64,000 nucleotides of DNA from assembly GCA_963978895.1 (NCBI GenBank), contig OZ022247.1:9642456-9706455 (forward strand), written 5' to 3'. The notes under the pieces were generated by a model, which was not told where the DNA came from, ran no database searches, and was given only the letters and a program-made list of their open reading frames with translations. The translations under genes and the position numbers were made by a program. The DNA comes from Erpobdella octoculata (lineage: Eukaryota > Annelida > Clitellata > Hirudinida > Erpobdellidae). Each line of letters begins with the position of its first letter. The stretch's first letter is position 1. Below are positions 22,709-42,265 of the stretch, one piece after another.

Positions 22709-24294
22709 GAGTAGCGTAGAAATGGGGGGAGGACGGGGCAAATGCCCCAGGCGGCACTCAGGAGGGGGCGGCAAAATTGAAGTCATGAAAAAAGTGACCC
22801 GACTTTTTTAAAAAAAAGGAGGAAAAACTTTTAAAGAGTGGAATCTTTTGCTCACAACTAAAATCACTCATCTAAGACTCACTGTATTCCATGCAAATAC
22901 AGTCATTCAAACTAATTTCCATGCTTATACACAGACACAGAGAGTTTACGGCTGTTAACGCACTACTTTTCATCATTATTAGAGAACGTAACAGCCACGC
23001 CCCTATTTACACTCTCACATGAGTCCACCATCAAACTCACACAGACTATTTGCGTCTTCGCTTTTCCGTGATGGCCAATCAGAGAACTTCGAAACAAAAG
23101 GTGATGCCGGGTGCATTTTCGCAAGCATTCTGACCTACAATTTCGTTGCGTATATTCATTTCTGGGCGCGAGTACTGAAAGAGATTAACGACTCACAAAA
23201 GTACTTACAAACTCGTGGCCTATGACTTGATGCCTGTGCATCAAAGATGCAGTCGCTCTTGTATTTCCTGGTCAAAGAAAGAAATTCTGTTGTTTTAGAG
23301 GCTCATGTTGCAGCTGTTGCGTTTTGTGAGGAAATGGATATTCCAATGGAAAGACGAATAACGAAAAAAAACGCTTGCCTGGAGAAGAGACTGACTATGC
23401 AACAGAAAATGCGGATGGAACACCTTGAAGTGATGAATCGACTCACAGCCGAAATTTCCAGACGTACGCAAAAGCTCTGCAATCTTAACATTCACTTTGG
23501 CTTTCTGAAAGCAGCCTATCTTTTAGACGTAAATAATAATTCTGCCATGAAGGAGAATGTCAATTGTGTCACATATACCCATACAGACGTGAATGCGACT
23601 GATAAAACGATTTCGAACACATGCAAAGAGCTTTTCCGACATAACGGAAGAAGACGTTTCACAGTTTGGATCTTTGGAGATGCTGCAGTGGTTTGTGAAG
23701 TGGGCTCTTATTGAATGCTTACCAAATCTCACTATTCTTCTTGGCATTTTCCTTACGATTGGTGTCTCCGTGGCAAGTTGCGAACGCAGCTTCTCTAAGC
23801 TAAAGCTTAAAAAACGTTTCTCCGATCAACCATAACTCAGAAGCGACTTACAAATTTGACTATTCTTTCCATAGAAAAGGAAGCTGCTGAAAAACTCGAT
23901 GCTGATGAAATCTTGAGAGATTTTGCAGTCATTAAAGCAAGAAAGATTTGATGCTGTATACTCTTTCATTCCAGTATATTGCGTTCCTGTATACTATTCA
24001 TGCTTACAATATTATGTACTTTGGTTTAATAACTTCTATTTGGCAAGTTCATACCCTATAAAAGAAGATTCATTGAATCATATAAAATATTAGAGGAAAT
24101 TAGAGAATTCGCCTGAAAATGCGTGAAAATTGCTTGAAATGTTGCTAAATTTAAAAACGGAGTTACAGCTAATTGAATTGGTGCTAATGCACAAGCAGAA
24201 TAGTTTCGGTGAAGATGCCGAGAAAATTCGTAAAATTTAGGGGCGACGTTTTTCTCCTTCGCCCCTAGTGAAATATTAGGTTACTACGCCACTG
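22709..24294 (+). mobile_element. Nested hAT transposon inside a CATA microsatellite
   Basis: Ends GAGTAGCGTAGAAAT on the left and CAGTGGCGTAGTAAC on the right (complement) are related TIRs. The bordering 8-mers CATACATA (22701-22708) and CACACATA (24295-24302) agree at seven of eight. The element split a CATA array, seen on both sides. It carries a broken ZMYM/ZBED-type transposase. Confidence 0.82.
23019..23951 (+). pseudogene. hAT transposase, C-terminal half, frameshifted
   Basis: Frames at 23247-23714, 23593-23835 and 23836-23951 together show hAT features: an LNIHFGFL segment, then LPNLTILLGIFLTIGVSVASCERSFSKLK, the hAT C-terminal dimerisation signature, then ILSIEKEAAEKLDADEILRDFA. 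At least two frameshifts (near 23590 and 23835) make it inactive. N-terminal zinc finger and DDE parts are not evident. Confidence 0.8.
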
Positions 24295-24430
24295 CACACA
24301 TACATACATACATACATAAATACATACATACATACATACATACATACATACATACATACATACATACATACATACATACATACATACATACATACACACA
24401 TACATACATACATACATACATACATACATA
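24295..24430. repeat. (CATA)n microsatellite, right part
   Basis: Tetranucleotide array continuing after the nested hAT; the left part is at 22683-22708. Confidence 0.95.
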
Positions 24431-25141
24431 GAAAGCTATGTATGTAGATGTTATTGTCTAACTACGGAGTTATTTTATAGTGTGTGATGCTACACTTAAG
24501 CGTGTTGTTACGGATGCTTTGGCATAAATTGTGTGATATCATTCCCCGAAATTTAGTTACTAGCAAATGCATTGTGATTGTGATTAACCTTAACAAGTTA
24601 AATGCATACGTTAGGTTTGCAATGATGCTTGCCCAACCTGAATTTAGTTTGCCCAAATGTTGCCCACCCTCTTCTTAAATCCTAGCGCCGCCACTGAATG
24701 TATAGCTCACGTATGTATGGGAATATATTTCACAACCCTGACAAATTATGCATAGTGGGATTAAGCTTTTACAGCAACGTATATTACTCCTGGTTTTGAG
24801 ATTAAGCTTTAGTGCTGCAACGTAGGAGTCCCGCCTACGTTGAAAAGCGAATGTAATAACGCTCATGTCAGACTCTAAGAGGAAGGCCAATTAAAGTTGA
24901 AAATGTTTAAGCAATTATTGATGAACAATTATTTCAGCATTTATCGTTATCTTGTCCTAGTTTGTGTGATGAGGTGTGGCCATATGTGGTTTATATGTCG
25001 TTCACTCAATTGACGAATCACACATACACAGATCTTTGAAACCTAATTAAAACATTGCATCCCACGACCATAGTCAAGTCCAAAGTACAGACGAACTTTG
25101 ACTAGTGCTTCTAAACTTTTCTGCATCCATTTGCCGTTAAA

Positions 25142-26159
25142 ATGTCGGAAAGCAAGAGTTATAGAAAATGTGTTTTTTCACCAAATATTCCGAAACCAAA
25201 AGCTCCTTACAGGTTGCTATTTCAATCAGTGAAAAATGCCATCGGGTTGTAATTTCTGGGCAGTTAGTAATTAATGGATGTTATTCATTCAGTCAGGCAG
25301 TTATAGCGAATAGTAACGTGTACGTGTCTGGTCTCATTGGACTGGATCCATCAACTGATCAATTGGTCACCGGGGGAATCCAAGCAGAAACGAGACAGGT
25401 TTGACCTTGACAAACCTAATTGAATTCTTAACGTCAATTCAGACTACCATTTATTTGTTTGCAAGGTGCTGGATAACCTGGGCGAAGTTCTGAAGGCCGC
25501 AGGAACACAATACAAAAACGGTAGAATTGGCTATTGAAGAACAATTACTTAATTAACTTTATTACTCTGCTACTTTGGATTGATTGTACTAATCATGCCA
25601 AACCAGTGTATTTATGTCGCATAACACGTGATAGCGTTTTAATTTAGTTGTCAAGGTTACCATTCTGCTGAAAGACATCAAAGACTGGCCGGAAGTTAAC
25701 TCAATTTATGCGCAATGTAAGTCACAATCACGTATTTCTATTGACATTACCATTTCATATCTTTTGTCAACTGAAAATAGCCTTGTTGTTCAGTAAATGC
25801 GCCATGCGGAAAATAATAGAGTTGCTCGTGACATGAAATTAAATTATTGCCCAACAAGTCGTCTGATACTATACTGCTAACTTTAGAGGCATTTCTCATT
25901 TCAGATTTTGTAGAGCACTTACCAGCAAGATGTGCATATCAAGTTGGAGCACTGCCTCTGGTAAGCGTATTGAAGCAATCACAAATTATAAAGCTATTAT
26001 ATAGAAGTTCTCTTTAACTACTTTTGATAAACTTAGGGTGCATCCCTTGAAATAGAAGCTGTGGCACTCACAGGAGAAGTTATTGACATCAAATCCGATC
26101 AAGATATTCAACCGTCTTCAACGGCTAAGAAAAACACCTTCTTTGTCAGTAACATATGA
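25142..26159 (+). CDS. RIDA: RidA / YjgF-UK114 family enamine-imine deaminase
   Basis: Hydrolyses reactive enamines and imines (2-aminoacrylate type) formed by PLP enzymes. Exons: 25142-25212, 25293-25398, 25466-25520, 25648-25716, 25905-25960 and 26037-26159; 480 nt, 159 codons plus stop, all phases consistent. Conserved points: SQAV after an APY motif, YVSGLIGLDP, a GGIQAETRQVLDNL stretch, and PARCAYQVGALPLGA, where the Arg is the substrate-carboxylate ligand, followed by LEIEAVAL with the active-site Glu. The Ala after that Arg in many homologs is Cys here. A tail of about 20 residues follows the core, so it is slightly longer than the usual 130-140 residues. It lies 240 bp from the convergent PRPS copy A. 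Confidence 0.93.
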
Positions 26160-26400
26160 CAATTGCTTTCTTAAACCATCAAAACGATAAGATCAATCAA
26201 TGTCAAAGATAAAACAAACGAAATAAAAATAAAGCTGTCACACCAGTGCATGAGGAGGCATTATCATTATTATAATATACGTCTGATTGAAAGTTGAGGG
26301 AGAGCACACAAAAATAAAAATAGGCGTCGACATATTTAAATCGCATACGACTCGTTAAAAAATCCTTATACCTTAAACAACTCAGATACATAACATGTAA

Positions 26401-28655
<2,255 letters not shown>

Positions 28656-29649
28656 TCTACCACTAAGAGTAGATACACGTTTCCACGAAGAAAACTTTGA
28701 GAACTGTCTGTAACAGGAGTTTAAAATGAGCTTTGTAATCATAAGGTTGTCAGCTGAAGAAAAAGTAAAAATTTAAAATCACACATTTCTTTTATTAATA
28801 GTTTTGAGTGGCAGTGATCATTCAGTTATCAGCTTCTACATTACGTTAGAAATGTTAACTTGTGTTACAAGAGGCAAGTATGTTACGATCCTTTTGATTT
28901 TCACTGATTAAATGAATATCTGGCAAATGATATTTCTGCAAGGGCAAATGGTAACTTATTTTGAAGTCAGAATGAATGTTCTTTAAACCCCTTGAATGAA
29001 CTTACTCTTACTGTGGTTAGTGCCTCTGCTAGACTACAGTTCATGAAAAAGAATAAGTAAAGCCAACAACAGTGATTGTAAGAAACCTAGAGTATCTATT
29101 GGAAATTGCGTTCGGGCTTATAAATCTCTAGTTAGAATGTGCAGTCCATGTATGGTATTCATATATGCGAGTAAAAGATATAAAAATAATAGATTATGGC
29201 AATGTAATGGGTCGAGTTATGAAGAAAGAGTAAAGAAACTAAAACAACATTTGTTGTTATATAAAAAAAATCAGGCATTCTTAATCTTGTTCTATCATTA
29301 CGATACTAATTTAAATGATTAAGTATTACTTCAAGATCACTGTTGGCATGAGAGAAGAGATTGTGTAAACAGAAATGTCTTGAGTTCTGTGTGAAAGCCG
29401 TCTGAACTGTTGTAAAACATCGCTGAGAAGAAAAACAATTTCAAGTAGTCAACCACATAAGCCTCAGCCCATAGAGACTACAGAAAGTTTTTCCTTAGTA
29501 AAGATTGGAACAATCTGTCCCAAAAGTTGTGGAACATAAATCACTTCTATGATTTTATGTTAAAAAACTGCTTAAAAAAACTAAGATGACATAGTTTATA
29601 ATAGTTGATGTTTTTAGTTTTGCTTTAGATTAGAATTTTGACTGTCTTT
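28656..29649. other. Upstream of PRPS copy A
   Basis: Contains the likely 5' UTR splice acceptor (near 28707) and promoter of copy A. Further upstream no gene is seen; a short frame at 29137-29322 has no family features. Confidence 0.4.
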
Positions 29650-30800
29650 TGCTTAATCTTAATAATGCATTCCACATTCTGACCATTCAAAAGAAATCTT
29701 CAAGCAAACCAGAAGACATCCCAGTCTGGTTCCTACGGTTGGCAGCACTGATCATATCAAGGTCTCTGGCTTATCCCTATAATTTATCATTGTGCAATGG
29801 GGTCGTGCCATCACAGTGGAAGAAATCTATTTTAACACCGATTCCAGTAACCTCGATATTGCTGCGGAAACTAGAGCATGTACTACTTACAAGATATATT
29901 TATCCAGCAATGGATGACCCACCAGCTGAAACATCCTTTAGCGACCAATACACTTTTCGACCCCCAGGTTCTGCTACGCCGCAATAATCAAGTTAATTGA
30001 CCTAATAACCAATTTAATGAGACCTGGGAAAACAATGATGCTCCTCTCATTAGATATCAGTAAGGCATTTGATAGTCGGCCATTTTGAACGACTAGACAA
30101 GATAGGTAGGATGAAGATACCAGACCAGATTTACAATTGGATTCTGTCCTACTATGGAGATCGACAACACACCACAAAGTTCAACGGAACAATATCTACT
30201 GCATAATAAATAACAGCCAGCCTGGTCCGGGGATCAGGTTTCGGCTCTGCTGCTTACTCAGACCTAAAACCTTAGAACAATTGCTTCGATATGATTAAAT
30301 TCACAGACGACATAGATCACCACCGTGGAGAAACACGATAAGATCAGGGAAGAACTTGACCACATTGGAAAATGGGCTGAGAGAAATAATTTCACCCCAA
30401 ATAAACTAAAAATAGATTATATTCAGAAAGGAGAAGGGATCTATTCGTTATAACAACTATTACCAAGGCAGTGGGCGCCGTTAGCCGTGGCAATAAGCAG
30501 TAAAATTGCTACTGAGCTGGCGCTTTTGCCAAAACAATTGATTCTTCGATCAATTGATAAAGATGTACATATTTTCTAAAGGGTTAGGGATAGGGTTTAA
30601 TTTTAATACGGGACTGCCGGCGCAGTAGCAATTTTACCGATTATTTCCACGGCAAACTGCCGGGGCAATAGCAGCGACCGATCTATTCCTCATCCGCTCC
30701 AGGGTATAGAATAGAAAGAGTGTCATCTATCCAAAAACTGGGAATTACAATAAACAACAAATTCTCAACCAGGGATAACATAAGTTCTGCTTACTCCAAC
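29650..30800 (+). pseudogene. Non-LTR retrotransposon reverse transcriptase remnant
   Basis: Three-frame debris of a LINE RT: KPEDIPVWFLRLAA, VPSQWKKSILTPIPV, SFSDQYTFRP, LLSLDISKAFD (motif A), FTDDI in place of the catalytic FADD, and, after an inserted MITE, IERVSSIQKLGITINNKFS. Numerous frameshifts; inactive. Lies between PRPS copies A and B. Confidence 0.75.
30457..30678. mobile_element. Foldback MITE inserted in the LINE remnant
   Basis: Arms of about 50-65 bp: GCCGTGGCAATAAGCAGTAA..GCTACTGAGCTGGC on the left (30475-30523), and the complement on the right (30615-30666) reads GCCGTGGAAATAATCGGTAA..GCTACTGCGCCGGC. RT-like sequence resumes after it, so the insertion is later than the LINE. 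Confidence 0.7.
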
Positions 30801-30824
30801 CAAAACTAAATTTCAAAATGGGAT

Positions 30825-31150
30825 ATATTTTTGATGAAACAAAGAAAATATGGGCGTCGACGCCAAACGATGATCTACCCTACCTGATCTACCATGTGCT
30901 ATACGGGAGAAACTGAAGTCACCGTTAAACTTTTTATTAATTCGGCAATTTTAAAACAAACGTCAATCCAGGTAAAAACAATCACTCAAAACACACCTGA
31001 AAATGCAAATCTCACCGTTATTCTGTCCCGGAGTACCGCGAACACGATGGGAACGCAAAAAACTCGGAACAAGCGATGCTGTTGGTGTCAATATGGAACA
31101 ATCATAGATAACAATGCGAAACAGAATATTCATATTCTGTTAGAAGTATA
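30825..31150 (+). repeat. Dispersed repeat R3, copy 1
   Basis: Matches 39120-39420 in the same orientation: AACAAAGAAAATATGGGCGTC, CAAAACACACCTGAAAATGCA, TCTCACCGTTAT, GCTGTTGGTGTCAAT and ACAATCATAGATAAC blocks occur in order in both. Unclassified, non-coding. Confidence 0.6.
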
Positions 31151-31218
31151 GGGATCTAAATTTTTTAGTGTTTTCAAATTTTTACAAATATAGTAAGTTT
31201 TTTTTACTTAATTAATAG

Positions 31219-31390
31219 TGATGTCACGAGTACCCGACCGAACCCGAAGTTCGGTACTACCCGGTCTTTTTTGATACCAGAACCCGAACCCGAAAATGTG
31301 ACAAATAAATACCCAAATCCGAAATTTTGAAAAATTGAAACCCGAACTATTAAAAATCTGAAACCCAAACTAAACTTGATTGAAAGTTTT
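31219..31390. repeat. hAT terminus fragment (ACCCGAACCCGA-rich)
   Basis: Starts TAGTGATGTCACGAGTACCCG and continues as ACCCGAA repeats with a TTCGGT counterpart. This arrangement is seen in hAT subterminal regions. No right end was found. Confidence 0.4.
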
Positions 31391-31561
31391 ATTGAAGTTC
31401 ATGTCTATGACCTCCTCTGACAGTATTACTGCACAGTTATTACTACTTGAATGAATGCCCCTAGGCACGGTAAAAGTATTAAAAAATTTAACTTGTTTGT
31501 TTTAATCCTTTCAATATGCATAACAGAGGTAGTACTTCCGCTTAATAGACATAAATACCTA

Positions 31562-31792
31562 CCTGGTGGCAGAGCGGTAGAGCGCTCGCCTGTTGATCGT
31601 TAGGTCGGCAGTTCAAGCCTCACCTGCGTCACCAGCGTAACTCCCTTAGGCAAGGAGTTCACTCGCATTGCTTTCTCATGTCTATGAAAATAGCGTGTTC
31701 TTCGAAGTTTCCGATCCAAAGGAACCTTCGTAAGCGCCTCTGACTGATCTGGCGCTATATAAATTCATCATTATTATTATTATTATTACCTA
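31562..31792 (+). mobile_element. tRNA-derived SINE with (ATT)n tail
   Basis: Pol III A box (TGGCAGAGCGGTAGAGCG) and B box (AGTTCAAGCC), a roughly 120-bp body, GGCGCTATATAAAT near the 3' end, then (ATT)n. TACCTA flanks both sides, a possible target duplication. A hAT element begins 8 bp later. Confidence 0.75.
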
Positions 31793-31800
31793 TAGGTGCT

Positions 31801-32870
31801 CAAGGACGGATCCAGGAAGGGATGAGGGGGATGCATCCCCCCCCCACCAGCCAAAGTCATGTAATGTAATTTTTTGCAAATTCGAGGATTTTTCATTTAA
31901 TAGTAGGGGAATGTCTATATATCTATGTTATAATTTATATTGCTAATTTTCTATAGCATTCCAAAGATGGCGCTACTCTACCGATGCTGTCAATTCAAGT
32001 TTAAATTCACTTTCCATCAAAATCTTGCCATATTGATTCGATTTGATTTCTGAAATTTTGCGTTTTCGTGCACTAGTAGTATAGAGCAAACATTAGTACT
32101 GTGTTATACAATCAAAATAAATAACACTAATTTTAAAAGTATACAATTCGTAATCTAAATCTACGATTTTCAAAGAAATTTAGTATTCTAAATTATTATG
32201 TCGAGTGGTCCAAAAAAGTTTAAGCAGAGTCAGCTTTCGTTCAACTTACTATATAAAACAGTTGAAAACAATAAAACTATGGAATGTTCCAATATTATAG
32301 AATTGCATGCATACATTGAAAATACTGTCAGTGAAGCTAACATTCAGAAATCTTCTTCCAATGATGGCAATATTCCATCTGAATCAGTTAAAGTCTATCA
32401 AGAAGAAGTTCCTCTAGAAGATCCGTCTACCGAAGATGACAAAGAAACACATAGTAAAATATGTTCTTCAGGTAACCAACTAACAGCCTTGGAGGAAAGA
32501 TCGGACAAATCCATTATTTCTTCCTTTCTTTGTATGCATATTGTTGCTTGCCGTGTGTTTTTGTTTTTTCTCCTACCCTAGGAGAAAAAATCCTACAGTC
32601 TACAAAATAAGACTTTGAATTCATATGGATCGCTCGTTTTGTCTGACATCATAAGAATTGTATACTTGTTTTGATTTGATTTAGGCTATTTTTATATGCA
32701 ATAATTTAAAAGATTTCAGTTCAATGTATGCGCCAAATCGCACCATTTCATATAGTCTTTGTAAAAAAAACCTTGGAGAAGGGTCACATCCCCCTACCCT
32801 TGCTCGGCGCTGCGCCCCTCTTTAATGTTGGTTCATCCCCCCCCACCAGAATTTTCTGTATCCGCCCCTG
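31801..32870 (+). mobile_element. hAT transposon with perfect 8-bp target duplication
   Basis: TAGGTGCT occurs at 31793-31800 and 32871-32878. The ends CAAGGACGGATCCAGGA and (complement) CAGGGGCGGATACAGAA are hAT-type TIRs, with C-rich runs just inside both. 1070 bp. Confidence 0.88.
32198..32581 (+). pseudogene. N-terminal frame of the hAT element at 31.8-32.9 kb
   Basis: 127 codons starting MSSGPKKFKQSQLSF, a basic start followed by a Ser/Glu-rich region, as at the front of ZMYM1/hAT-like transposases. No zinc finger, DDE or dimerisation domain remains, so it is an internally deleted, non-autonomous copy. Confidence 0.45.
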
Positions 32871-33239
32871 TAGGTGCTCTACAAAACTAAAACAAAAAGA
32901 ATTCGAAAGTTCAAAAACAGCATCAAATAAGAACTCGTCTGGGATGAGTTCTATAATATCTAAAAATCAGCAGCTCATTATTATTAAACAAATATAAAAA
33001 CACTATTTGTGATACAAATTTAGGTAAAAAATCGTCTCTGGCACTTGTTTCACCAAGCCAAAAGGGATTATGGAAGGCTATAAGACCGGAGTCAGTGATA
33101 AAACGAACGAAGTAAAAATAAAGCTGTCAAACTAATGCATGAATCAATATAATTAGTCTGAATTAAAGTAAAAAAAGTACACACACGAATAAAATTTAGC
33201 ATCACGTAGGAGTCATCAAAAGAACTATATAACATGTAA

Positions 33240-38946
<5,707 letters not shown>

Positions 38947-39950
38947 TCTACCACTTAACAAAATTAAAAAAAAAACATTGTGAGTTTTGTTATTAAATTA
39001 TTATTGCATTATATCTTTTATTAATTGGTAATTATTAGAACTGAGATCAAGCAAGCAAAATACAAATCATTTAAAATTAAAGCATGTAACAAAATAAAAT
39101 TAAAACAAATCTCATAGTTGACGAAATTTTTGATAAAACAAAGAAAATCTGGGCATCAACGGCATCAACGATAAATTCAAACGATGTTCAAATCATGTGC
39201 TATTTATAAGAAACTTAATTTGTCGTCAAAACTTTTATTTATTTCAAAATTAAAATTTTTATTCAGATATATAAAACGACTCACAAAACACCTGAAAATG
39301 CAGGTCTCACCGTTATCTGCCGTGCAGCACCGTAAACAAAATAGGATCGTAAGAAATCGGAACCAAGCAGTGCTGTTGGTATCAATGTGGGACAATCATA
39401 GATAACTATGTAAAGCATAATATGTATAATAAATCGCAAATTACGTTAGATGTATAAGAATATGTATTTTCATTTCTAATCTTTTTCACTATAATAATGG
39501 GTTTAATTTTTCAAGGTAAAGTTTTCATATTTATCAATTGTGCCAATAATGATAAGTCTCAATAAATTTTGAAAGTTAACAAAAGTCATTGTCTATAATA
39601 ATTTTTTTGTTTCCTTTTTTCTCATGTTCTGGTTTATTGTTTGTGCACACTACAATTAACCTAAAGCTGTAGGCCTCATGAAATATATTTATTTAGATTC
39701 ATAGGGTCTATTCATGGCTTTCTAGATAGAACTAGATAAGTAGTTCTATCTAGTAGTCTATGGTCTTAAAAGGTATCCTATTGAAAAAACAGAATTTTAA
39801 TGGTGAAAATAAAAAGGCGAAATTAAAAAAAATAAAATAAAAACTCGATTTGTCAAAAACGCACACGATAATATGAACCAAAATAACTAAAAGCAAAAAT
39901 AGTAAAAGTGCTCGTTAGTTGAGGTAAAAATCAAAAAGGCACCTCTCTAA
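38947..39950. other. Upstream of PRPS copy B
   Basis: Holds the presumed copy B promoter, R3 copy 2 (39120-39420) and a palindrome near 39712-39770 (CTAGATAGAACTA..TAGTTCTATCTAG). No gene found. Confidence 0.45.
39120..39420 (+). repeat. Dispersed repeat R3, copy 2
   Basis: Second copy of the repeat at 30825-31150, with an internal deletion. Confidence 0.6.
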
Positions 39951-40432
39951 AGGCGGGCGCACACGAACAACAAATTTGAGCAATTTAGTTGCACAACTAA
40001 ATTTCTTGAGCAACTTTTGCGTGCACACGCTTAGAATAACAGTTAGTATTTATCGTTGAAAATCTCTAATAAATTAATTTATTACATTAAATCATATTCC
40101 ATCACAATTGTTTCTCGCAAGTTTTGTATTTTATTCGATAATCAGGTTATAAACATTTGTGCAAATTACTAATTTTTTTATTTAATTTATCAAAATCATA
40201 ACAGAATCGCTGGTTTATTTTTTTTCTAATAAAAATAACTATTTAACTAATTACAGAAAGACGGATGACTAAAAGTTGTCCAAAGTTTTTAAACGAATTT
40301 AAAAATAAACCAGTTGGGCAACTAAGTTGACAACTTGAAAAGTTGTCCAACTCGTGGTGCGCACACGGCATTTTGGCTGTACAACTCAAGTTAGTTGCAC
40401 AACTTAGTTGTTCGTGTGCGCCCGCTTTAAGA
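39951..40432. mobile_element. MITE with GC-rich TIRs (CGGGCGCACACGAACAAC)
   Basis: Left end AAAGGCGGGCGCACACGAAC at 39951; right end (complement) TAAAGCGGGCGCACACGAAC. Subterminal repeats of GTTGCACAACT, GTTGTCCAACT and TTAGTTG on both sides are candidate transposase sites. 480 bp, non-coding. Superfamily not determined; the target duplication is unclear. Confidence 0.75.
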
Positions 40433-41239
40433 TTAGGCTAAAATGGAGTAAGCTAGAGACACTAAAGAGTACGCAGTGAGCTTAGTGCTTTTATTTTTCT
40501 TGAAATGGCAACAAAACTGCCCCTGTCAGTGAAACAATTCATGACCAAGTGATGGACAACAACTCGCATCGCCAAGATATTTATTTTGAATGGTATAGCT
40601 AAAAATTATATTTCCGAAGTTTTTGATCTTAATTTTTAAAATTTTCTAACATGGGTTGTATGATTTGCGACTGATTTTTATGCAATAACTGATATTATAC
40701 TAGAAACTTGTTCCAAATTTTGTTTCTTAACAGAGGTTATGCTGCCACTACACTTGCTGTCGAAAATGTTGAGGTTATAACCAAAAGCACGTATTAGGTA
40801 AGAGTAGGCACCGAAAGAGTGCGCACGCCAACTCTTAGCTTGTATGAAACAAATGTAGATAGAGTAGAGTTGCATAAGATGAAGCAGTTCATAAGATGAG
40901 ACAGAGAATGGATTTCTAGATACTATATCTAGAATTCCATAGATAGAACCTATAGAATCCTGATGGTTCTGATTTAAACTAAAATTTCACTTTTTATTAT
41001 AGCTTCTGCATTGTATTTACATTCAAAAAAGCGTTCTATCCTGTTTAAAAAATAGCAGATGTTTAGTTTGAGTAAAAGGCGCCCCACGTTTTAAGTTTTA
41101 AAAATGTATGGCTTGTTATACGAATGTCCACAATTAATGCATGCCTCTATAAAGACATTTCTCATACAGCCCAGAGAAAAATTATTTTTATCTTTTTAGT
41201 TCACAAAAACGTGGTATTTTTAAAAGTTTTTTTGAATAA
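40433..41239. other. No recognisable gene
   Basis: AT-rich, with a CTAGATACTATATCTAG palindrome near 40915-40935 and no supportable ORF. Confidence 0.4.
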
Positions 41240-41790
41240 TTTATTATTATCATACTATCTGTAGATAATTTTTACATCATAGAAATACATTTTATAAAAA
41301 CGTTTTTCTTGCGCCTTAAAAAGTATAAAAAAATATTCCTAGAATTCATATACAACGAAAAACGTTGCGTGCGCATTAATAATATAAATTATTATATAAT
41401 ATTTTATATCTTATTTATATATTCACTATTTGTTTTACTAAAGTTTTGATGTTGTAGCCTATATGCGTCTGCAACGTTTTTCGTTGTATATGAATTATAA
41501 GATTATTCTTTTATACATTTTAGAGCGCAAGAATAACGTTGTTTTTTTTAAATGTGTTTTTTATGATGTAAAATTTATTTTTTACATTTTCGTTTTTATT
41601 GGGTGAAATGTTTTAAGCATTTGAGTTTTTTAGTTTTTTTCGCTAGGTGCAAACCTTAGCCTGTTGAATTTAAAATTTTATAACTTTTTTTCGCTAGGTG
41701 GCAGTAATCACCATCGTATGGAATTCGCGAACACACAAAATCTCAAACAAACAGACAAGAAAGTGACCTAATAAAAACGTTTTAAAAAAC
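41240..41790. mobile_element. Foldback element, copy 1
   Basis: A large palindrome centred near 41420: AATTCATATACAACGAAAAACGTTGC on the left (about 41345) and its complement ending near 41505, with outer arms TACATCATA..AACGTTTTTCTTGCGC and GCGCAAGAATAACGTTG..TATGATGTAAAA. The right flank (TTTTTCGCTAGGTGGCA, CACCATCGTATGGAATTCGCG, AAGTGACCTAATAAAAAC) recurs at 55.64-55.77 kb. Confidence 0.7.
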
Positions 41791-41999
41791 AAGCATTATA
41801 TTGTAATGCTGAATAGAGTCTAACACTTGGTAGATGTAAACGCACATAATGTCCCACTGGCGGACAATAACTATACTTAAAATCATCTCCATAAGTTTCA
41901 ACTAGGGGTCGTTTCCCGTTGCTTCAAAGCAAGATACTGCATGTATTGCTTTTCCAGGGTTTGTCTCGATACTTTTTTACAAACTTTTATTTAGGTTAC

Positions 42000-42010
42000 A
42001 ATCTCTGTTT

Positions 42011-42052
<42 letters not shown>

Positions 42053-42265
42053 CTTTCTCTGTACACAAATCTTGCAAGTAAAATTTAACCAGCTTTTTGA
42101 CTAGCTAGGAATCTGAAACATTTTAGCATAGCTTTATATCGGATGACAATACATGATTCAATACAAAATTTAACTTGAACATCTTTCGTATTTCTAAATC
42201 GAGTGTATTTGAAATCAAAGTTTGTGTTGAAAAACTCTTTTTTTCCTATACTTGTTTTATAGTCA
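42000..42265 (+). repeat. Dispersed repeat R2, copy 2, with (GT)n
   Basis: Opposite orientation to the copy at 2.7 kb. Its TCTCTGTTTGTG end has expanded into a (GT)n run (about 42009-42051). Confidence 0.65.

Larger units (their letters stand above)
21471..24696. mobile_element. hAT transposon (outer) with 16-bp perfect TIRs
   Basis: Left end CAGTGGCGGCGCTAGG at 21471-21486; the right end is its exact complement ending at 24696. Flanking 8-mers GATGTGTA (21463-21470) and AATGTATA (24697-24704) match at six of eight positions, the hAT target length. Subterminal GGGTGGGCA appears at both ends (as GGGTGGGCATTGCC and GGGTGGGCAACATT). Its own transposase is not recognisable; the only transposase frame belongs to a nested element. 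A GGGCCCGCGATGG..GACGGCCCTG string at about 22627-22676 is another hAT-like terminus. Confidence 0.85.

Noticed and set aside
25142..26159. Bacterial transfer as the source of RidA
   Set aside because: Six exons with GT-AG introns and a widespread animal family; nothing in composition sets it apart.
28656..28742. N-terminal extension of PRPS copy A from the ATG at 28742
   Set aside because: A TTACAG acceptor separates it from MPNIK. The other copies begin at the equivalent ATG and the family length is matched without it.
31562..31640. Functional tRNA gene
   Set aside because: A and B boxes are present, but there is no matching acceptor stem and the sequence continues into a SINE body with an (ATT)n tail. 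Same for 8979-9045.
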